The notes under the pieces were generated by a model, which worked only from the letters and a program-made list of their open reading frames with translations, searched no databases and was not told the DNA's origin. The position numbers were made by a program, and so were the translations under genes. Below, one piece after another: positions 5,549 through 8,989 of a stretch of 8,989 nucleotides of DNA (position 1 is its first letter; each line of letters starts with the position of its first letter). The stretch spans positions 1 through 8,989 of the forward strand of contig JACQWH010000027.1 in assembly GCA_016209345.1 (NCBI GenBank), in the 5' to 3' direction. The stretch is from Candidatus Uhrbacteria bacterium (GTDB lineage: Bacteria > Patescibacteriota > Patescibacteriia > JACQRZ01).

Positions 5549-8239
5549 ATGCCCGGATTATTTGAACGCATGGGTTCACTGTTTGGGGGAGAAGAAGAAG
5601 CACGACGCCCTCGAAGGGATGCTGACCGCGGAGGTCGGAGAATTTCGCGCGAACACCCAACAGAGTTCAGAGATATTTTACAGCAGCAGCTCCGTGAAGC
5701 GCGCAAGCGAGAGAGCCCCCTTTTTCATTTAAAAAATATAAAAAAAGCAGAGAGCGAGTTGTTGCCGGCTCTTGAAGATCGCATTGACAGGCAGGAGCTT
5801 GGGCGCACTGCTCGTCTGCGTGCACGCCCGCTTGTTGAAGGTATTTTGCAGGGGATCGTTCCGCCAAGAAAAAAACGCACCATTCCCGTTTCCGCTTCAA
5901 AAGGCGGGCGTCCCGAGTACTCGCCGGCGCTTTTGGCTCAGCTTGATTACGGGAGGCACAAGAAACACGGTTCGCTCCGATTGCGCATGGGGGAAATGAT
6001 TCTTGCGGCAGAGAGGATTCGCGACGCGCTTCTTCGTCTCACCAGGGAAACAAAAAAGGAACTTGAGCGCGCATCATCCCAGGAGGAAAAAGACCGCATT
6101 CGCGACGCGCATCGCCACGCGCGCCTTTCATTGATCCGCGAAATTAAAACAACACAAACGGAATTTTTGGGAAGCACAAAACAATTGGATGCTTTTCTGC
6201 AGTCGGCAGAACAGCAAAAGGAAAAGCCGTCATTTTTTCGCGACGCGCTTGAAAGCGCCCGAGATTTTTTGAGCGGCAGTTCAAAAAAAGGCGCGCCAAA
6301 GACGGCGGCCCCGCTTATCCGCAAAAAACAAGCGGGTGGCAGAGCGAAAAAGGCGGTGAAAGGATCGGCACGTGGCGTGGAGGGGATACCGGAGCCGCTT
6401 GCAGGATTAGGGCAGGCCGTGCAGCAGGTATGGAGCCGGCTTTCAGGGACCAAAAAACCGCATGCAACGTTTGAAGAACTCTACACGGCAATAGAACAAA
6501 GCATAGCGGGCATTTCTGACATCGAAGAAAAAGTTGCCGCGCGCGTGCAGGGAGCACCACCCGCCACGGGTGAGCCGCCTGCCCCTCCCCAGGGAGACCA
6601 AGATGATGGAACACAAAAACAACCGGCCGACAGTGAGTCCAAACCATCGTCAGACGAGAAGGCCGCTGTTTTTACACCCCTTGCCTCCCGCATTTTGGGA
6701 AGAGAAGAGCTCAAGGGCATTTCGCCGGATGGGCTGCGCGCTCATATTATGGATCGATTGCTTGCAATCACTCAGAGCACTGTTTTAGGGGGCGCAAAGT
6801 TTGATTTAATGACAAAAGATGAATTTGAAAAATCGATCACAACGGTCATTCAGGATTCGAGCACTACCTATGGACATCTCGATGAGTTTTACAGTTTTCT
6901 GACCGAGGAGATTAATCAATTGAATTCAAACCCACAAAGTACGACATTCAAAGGGGGTGTTTTGCTTGCCATTTTTACTCGGACAGTGCAGATAGTTGGC
7001 GGAGAACGCAATATGCGCCTTCATTCCGGCAAAGCTATAGGGGATTTCCTTGGTCGGGCCGGTGTTATTGAAAAAAAGGAAATGATTGACGGGAATCAAT
7101 TTCGTGAGTTGCTTGAAGCATATATACAAAAACCGGAACGAACGGACAGTGAGATTGCGGGTCTTCTCGGTAAGTTGCGCATAATAGAAGTCCTCTGGAC
7201 ATCAGAAGCGTTTGGTGATCTGAATGAACGGCTTGCGCCGGTTGCAGGTGTTGCAAGAGAGATTATACAGAAAGAGCTTGATCGAAGAAAAAATATTCCT
7301 TCTGCGCGTGGGAGGATTCTTTTTCGTCTCGGTTTTAGCGTGAGAGAGGATCAGCCGATTCCGCAAGAACAGTTTGAGGAGGCCCTTGTGCTGTGGCTTT
7401 CAGAGCCGGGGCGGGACATTTCTGAATTTCAAAAAGCTCTCGATGTTATCACTGACTTAGCCAAACAGGAAAAGGACAATCAGCACATCCAGGAGCTCTA
7501 TAAGAATGTTTCGGCGCGGATTTCTGTCCGCATCGATGCGCCGGCACCGCCCAAGCGCGAAGCAGTTATCGATATTGAGTATGGAAAACTTTTAAAAGCT
7601 CTCGGTATTCAAGCCCTTGAGACCCCTGTTTCTCCCGACGCCGCCCAGGTACACGTGGATACATGGCTTGCCGGCGTCCCGAATTGGAGCGACGATCAGT
7701 TGCGCACCGCTTTTGCAGCCGTTAATGTATTGATTCTCAAAGAAGGGATGGCGGGCATTCACGAGGAGGATGATTCTTCGCCATTGTTACCGTTTTTGAA
7801 GGCGATGAGTTCATATTTGAAGGAAGAGCGCGGGAGGCGCCCGTCGTTTGCTCTCGGAGCGGGAAAACCGCCAGATGTTTCGGGCGCGATCGCCGGTACG
7901 CAGGCCCAAGAGCGAGTGGGGTGGGCGGGGGCAGAAGACGCCTCGCCCAAACAAGCGGAAGCGCCGATACCCCTTCAGGTGCAGCCAACCGTTATTCGCG
8001 GGAGCATCCTCCGGCGCTTCGATATTCCGGGAGCGGATGTCGCGGTTGGAAAGAAATATTTTACCAATCGACTCAATGAGTGGCTTGCGCTTTCCCGCAC
8101 AACCACCGCGGAAAAGGAACGTTTTCGCGCCTTTTGCGAAGATGAGCTCACACTCCTTGCGGCGATGAATGTGGGAAGAAAGACCGAGAAGGAATCAATT
8201 TTTAACGAAGCTATCAGAATTGTTGGCGGGGACAAATAG
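5549..8239 (+). CDS. Unrecognised 896-residue protein with about five degenerate 91-residue helical repeats
   Basis: I do not recognise this family. There is no signal peptide, membrane segment or catalytic motif. Residues 1-130 are basic and rich in Arg/Lys. Residues about 145-225 are strongly charged and look like a long helix or coiled coil (ILAAERIRDALLRLTRETKK). Residues 225-300 are a basic, low-complexity stretch, and 334-372 a Pro/Asp/Ser-rich disordered linker. The C-terminal half (about 400-896) looks repetitive: similar segments start near 400, 496, 588, 677 and 817. An aromatic-then-WL pattern recurs 7 residues apart (F426/V433, F518/Y525, F609/W616, A699/W706, F838/W845) at pitches of 92, 91 and 90, with a 46-residue Gly/Pro/Ala-rich insertion before the last repeat. 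Transcription is probably from the promoter at 5143. A structural or scaffold role is conceivable; no function is assigned. Confidence 0.85.
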   Translation: MPGLFERMGSLFGGEEEARRPRRDADRGGRRISREHPTEFRDILQQQLREARKRESPLFHLKNIKKAESELLPALEDRIDRQELGRTARLRARPLVEGILQGIVPPRKKRTIPVSASKGGRPEYSPALLAQLDYGRHKKHGSLRLRMGEMILAAERIRDALLRLTRETKKELERASSQEEKDRIRDAHRHARLSLIREIKTTQTEFLGSTKQLDAFLQSAEQQKEKPSFFRDALESARDFLSGSSKKGAPKTAAPLIRKKQAGGRAKKAVKGSARGVEGIPEPLAGLGQAVQQVWSRLSGTKKPHATFEELYTAIEQSIAGISDIEEKVAARVQGAPPATGEPPAPPQGDQDDGTQKQPADSESKPSSDEKAAVFTPLASRILGREELKGISPDGLRAHIMDRLLAITQSTVLGGAKFDLMTKDEFEKSITTVIQDSSTTYGHLDEFYSFLTEEINQLNSNPQSTTFKGGVLLAIFTRTVQIVGGERNMRLHSGKAIGDFLGRAGVIEKKEMIDGNQFRELLEAYIQKPERTDSEIAGLLGKLRIIEVLWTSEAFGDLNERLAPVAGVAREIIQKELDRRKNIPSARGRILFRLGFSVREDQPIPQEQFEEALVLWLSEPGRDISEFQKALDVITDLAKQEKDNQHIQELYKNVSARISVRIDAPAPPKREAVIDIEYGKLLKALGIQALETPVSPDAAQVHVDTWLAGVPNWSDDQLRTAFAAVNVLILKEGMAGIHEEDDSSPLLPFLKAMSSYLKEERGRRPSFALGAGKPPDVSGAIAGTQAQERVGWAGAEDASPKQAEAPIPLQVQPTVIRGSILRRFDIPGADVAVGKKYFTNRLNEWLALSRTTTAEKERFRAFCEDELTLLAAMNVGRKTEKESIFNEAIRIVGGDK

Positions 8240-8268
8240 TTGCGTCGGGCATTGTTTTGTGGTATACT
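8240..8268 (+). promoter_or_regulatory. Extended -10 promoter after the 896-residue gene
   Basis: TTGCGT (8240-8245) and TATACT (8263-8268) are separated by 17 bp. A TG at 8260-8261 makes an extended -10 (TGG-TATACT). The predicted start is near 8275. The site begins one base after the preceding stop codon. It could drive infA from far upstream or a separate small RNA. Confidence 0.6.
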
Positions 8269-8429
8269 ATGCTAGCAGAGAAAAGCTGTACACAGCCATT
8301 TTTTAGTTTTATCCTATTGACCTTCACCAAGCGCTTTTTTCTTTATTTTTAAAGCAAACCCGTCCAGATTGAATGCCGCATGACAGGGCTTGCATTATTT
8401 TATTATCCATGCTACTTTAGAAGTGCTCT
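8269..8429 (+). ncRNA. Possible small RNA or long infA leader (uncharacterised)
   Basis: No coding sequence is visible between the promoter at 8240-8268 and the infA promoter at 8430-8438. A transcript starting near 8275 would contain a small GCTG/CAGC hairpin (8285-8296) followed by a T run, and a larger imperfect hairpin at 8354-8393. I find no match to the conserved cores of SRP RNA, tmRNA, RNase P RNA or tRNA. It may be a roughly 120-nt small RNA, or simply an AT-rich leader. Confidence 0.25.
8354..8405 (+). terminator. Imperfect hairpin followed by T-rich tract
   Basis: GCAA-A-CCCGTC (8354-8364) pairs with GACAGGGCTTGC (8382-8393) over ten base pairs, with one A-C mismatch and one bulged A. 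The loop is long. It is followed by ATTATTTTATTATT, a broken T tract. This may end transcripts from the promoter at 8240, but the interrupted T run makes it weak. Confidence 0.3.
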
Positions 8430-8438
8430 TGATATAAT
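8430..8438 (+). promoter_or_regulatory. Extended -10 promoter for infA
   Basis: TG-A-TATAAT gives a perfect -10 hexamer (8433-8438) with the extended TGn element. No good -35 is present at 16-18 bp spacing, as is usual for extended -10 promoters. The start would be near 8445, giving a leader of about 38 nt before infA. Confidence 0.65.
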
Positions 8439-8475
8439 CTTTCGCAAAAAAGCGAAGGTTATATTATTTTTTTAT
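8439..8475 (+). terminator. Hairpin plus T-rich tract between infA promoter and infA
   Basis: CTTTCGC (8439-8445) pairs with GCGAAGG (8452-8458) around an A6 loop (seven pairs, one G-U), followed by TTATATTATTTTTTTA. Since transcripts from the adjacent -10 would begin near 8445, the complete hairpin forms only in RNA arriving from upstream. It could stop such read-through while leaving the infA promoter free. The T run is interrupted, so this is tentative. Confidence 0.35.
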
Positions 8476-8482
8476 CATAATT

Positions 8483-8713
8483 ATGGCCAAAACCCATAAT
8501 GGGGAGCAAGATGTTCTTGAAGTCGACGGTGTCGTCAAAGAGCTTCTTCCGGCAACTACATTTCGCATTACGCTCGACAACGGCCATGAGGTATTGGGCC
8601 ATTTGTCGGGTAAGATGCGCATGAATCGTATTCGGATTATTCCCGGCGACCGCGTGAAGCTGGAAATGACCCCGTATGATCTTACCAAAGGACGAGTGGT
8701 GTATAGATATTAG
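8483..8713 (+). CDS. infA: Translation initiation factor IF-1
   Basis: This 76-residue protein is IF-1, an OB-fold factor that binds the ribosomal A site on the 30S subunit during initiation together with IF-2 and IF-3. Characteristic stretches are visible: FRITLDNGHEVLGHLSGKMRMNRIRI (about 27-52, quoted here in outline), the GDRVKLEMTPYDLTKGRVVYRY ending, and the central LSGKMR motif. It is a few residues longer than the usual 71-72 because of an extended N-terminal segment before the first strand. The start ATG 8483 (MAK) is conserved in the family. No Shine-Dalgarno is present. It is followed by rpmJ, the standard order for the alpha-operon end of bacterial ribosomal protein clusters. Confidence 0.97.
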   Translation: MAKTHNGEQDVLEVDGVVKELLPATTFRITLDNGHEVLGHLSGKMRMNRIRIIPGDRVKLEMTPYDLTKGRVVYRY

Positions 8714-8761
8714 CTTCTAGCGGTCAGCTTCCAGTGAAAGTCACTAGAACCTAGCCCCTAG
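8711..8761. repeat. 51-bp CTAG-rich intergenic repeat, copy 1 (infA-rpmJ)
   Basis: This copy begins on the infA stop codon (TAG) and fills most of the infA-rpmJ spacer. It matches 8939-8989 at 50 of 51 positions. It contains a short hairpin, AGTGA (8733-8737) and TCACT (8741-8745) around AAG, and several CTAG tetranucleotides. No open frame or known element explains it. Confidence 0.9.
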
Positions 8762-8775
8762 AACCTAGCCCCTAG
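8744..8775. repeat. 14-bp tandem repeat before rpmJ
   Basis: CTAGAACCTAGCCC occurs twice in a row (8744-8757, 8758-8771) followed by another CTAG. It overlaps the end of the 51-bp repeat and stops four bases before the rpmJ ATG, in the place where a ribosome binding site would normally be. No Shine-Dalgarno is present in it. Confidence 0.85.
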
Positions 8776-8779
8776 TTTT

Positions 8780-8893
8780 ATGAAAGTTCGCGCCTCGGTA
8801 AAAAAAATGTGTCTCAAATGCGTGACGATCCGTCGCAAAAAACGGGTTGTTTGTATTTGTGAGAATCCAAAACATAAGCAGCGTCAAGGATAA
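8780..8893 (+). CDS. rpmJ: 50S ribosomal protein L36
   Basis: This 37-residue protein is L36, a small zinc-binding protein of the large ribosomal subunit. It begins MKVRASVKK and ends ENPKHKQRQG, both diagnostic. The zinc ligands C11, C14, C27 and H32 are all present (C-x2-C-x12-C-x4-H), so this is the zinc-binding (C+) form. Its length equals that of Bacillus-type L36. The ATG at 8780 is the conserved start; it has no Shine-Dalgarno and follows the CTAG-rich tandem repeat. It sits directly downstream of infA, the normal order; rpsM (S13) would be expected next, beyond the window. Confidence 0.97.
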   Translation: MKVRASVKKMCLKCVTIRRKKRVVCICENPKHKQRQG

Positions 8894-8903
8894 TACCAAC
8901 ATC

Positions 8904-8927
8904 TAGCTTCTAGCGGTCAGCTTCCAG
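8904..8927. repeat. 24-bp partial copy of the CTAG-rich repeat
   Basis: This segment is identical to the first 24 bp of copy 1 (8711-8734). It lies 35 bp ahead of full copy 2, so the repeat appears to have grown by partial tandem duplication after rpmJ. Confidence 0.85.
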
Positions 8928-8938
8928 GTTTCAGCTTC

Positions 8939-8989
8939 TAGCTTCTAGTGGTCAGCTTCCAGTGAAAGTCACTAGAACCTAGCCCCTAG
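8939..8989. repeat. 51-bp CTAG-rich intergenic repeat, copy 2 (after rpmJ)
   Basis: This copy differs from 8711-8761 at one base (C to T at position 11) and reaches the window edge, so the match may extend further. It keeps the AGTGA/TCACT hairpin (8961-8965, 8969-8973). It lies where the rpmJ-rpsM spacer would be expected. Confidence 0.9.

Noticed and set aside
5947..6453. 168-codon open frame on the minus strand
   Set aside because: It is antisense to the basic and coiled-coil region of the 896-residue gene; its composition (many Ser, Arg, Phe) mirrors the sense codons and it has no start signals.
8317..8346. Promoter starting with TTGACC at 8317
   Set aside because: At 17-18 bp spacing the -10 candidates (TCTTTA, CTTTAT) match the consensus poorly.
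8269..8429. SRP (4.5S) RNA, tmRNA or tRNA
   Set aside because: The conserved SRP core (GGAAGCAGC-type), tRNA T-loop and tmRNA tag signatures are not visible.
8711..8989. CRISPR array
   Set aside because: The repeats flank a ribosomal protein gene, are not regularly spaced with unique spacers, and include partial and tandem internal copies.

Overview
The window looks like a piece of a Patescibacteria (Candidate Phyla Radiation) chromosome, most likely a Parcubacteria-type lineage. The evidence is a very short alanyl-tRNA synthetase (591 residues, no C-terminal C-Ala domain), a lone soluble VirD4/HerA-like ATPase of a type common in these genomes, a small helical protein resembling DUF5663, almost no Shine-Dalgarno sequences, and all genes on one strand with tight spacing. 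TGA is used as a stop (NUDIX gene, alaS), so the standard bacterial code applies. This assignment is inferred from gene content, not from a search.

Layout. 1-221: non-coding, with a 25-bp direct repeat that may be a mobile-element end. 222-2420: VirD4/HerA-like DNA-pumping ATPase. 2474-2998: NUDIX hydrolase. 2999-3352: a compact unit made of a 95-residue GIY-YIG nuclease gene tightly bracketed by two inverted copies of a 31-bp hairpin repeat. 3383-5158: alaS. 5198-5545 and 5549-8239: a two-gene operon with its own promoter inside the end of alaS, encoding the small DUF5663-like protein and an unrecognised 896-residue protein whose C-terminal half appears to be built from five degenerate repeats of about 91 residues. 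8240-8482: non-coding, with two promoter-like sites and hairpins, possibly a small RNA. 8483-8713: infA. 8780-8893: rpmJ. infA and rpmJ are each followed by a near-identical 51-bp CTAG-rich repeat; the second copy runs off the window edge.

How the genes relate. alaS, infA and rpmJ are translation genes; infA-rpmJ is the usual start of the infA-rpmJ-rpsM-rpsK-rpsD-rpoA-rplQ block. The ATPase and NUDIX enzyme have no visible partners here. The best candidates for something new are the hairpin-bracketed GIY-YIG unit (REP/RAYT-like in layout but with a different nuclease), the 91-residue repeat protein, and the 51-bp repeat placed at successive junctions of a ribosomal-protein operon.
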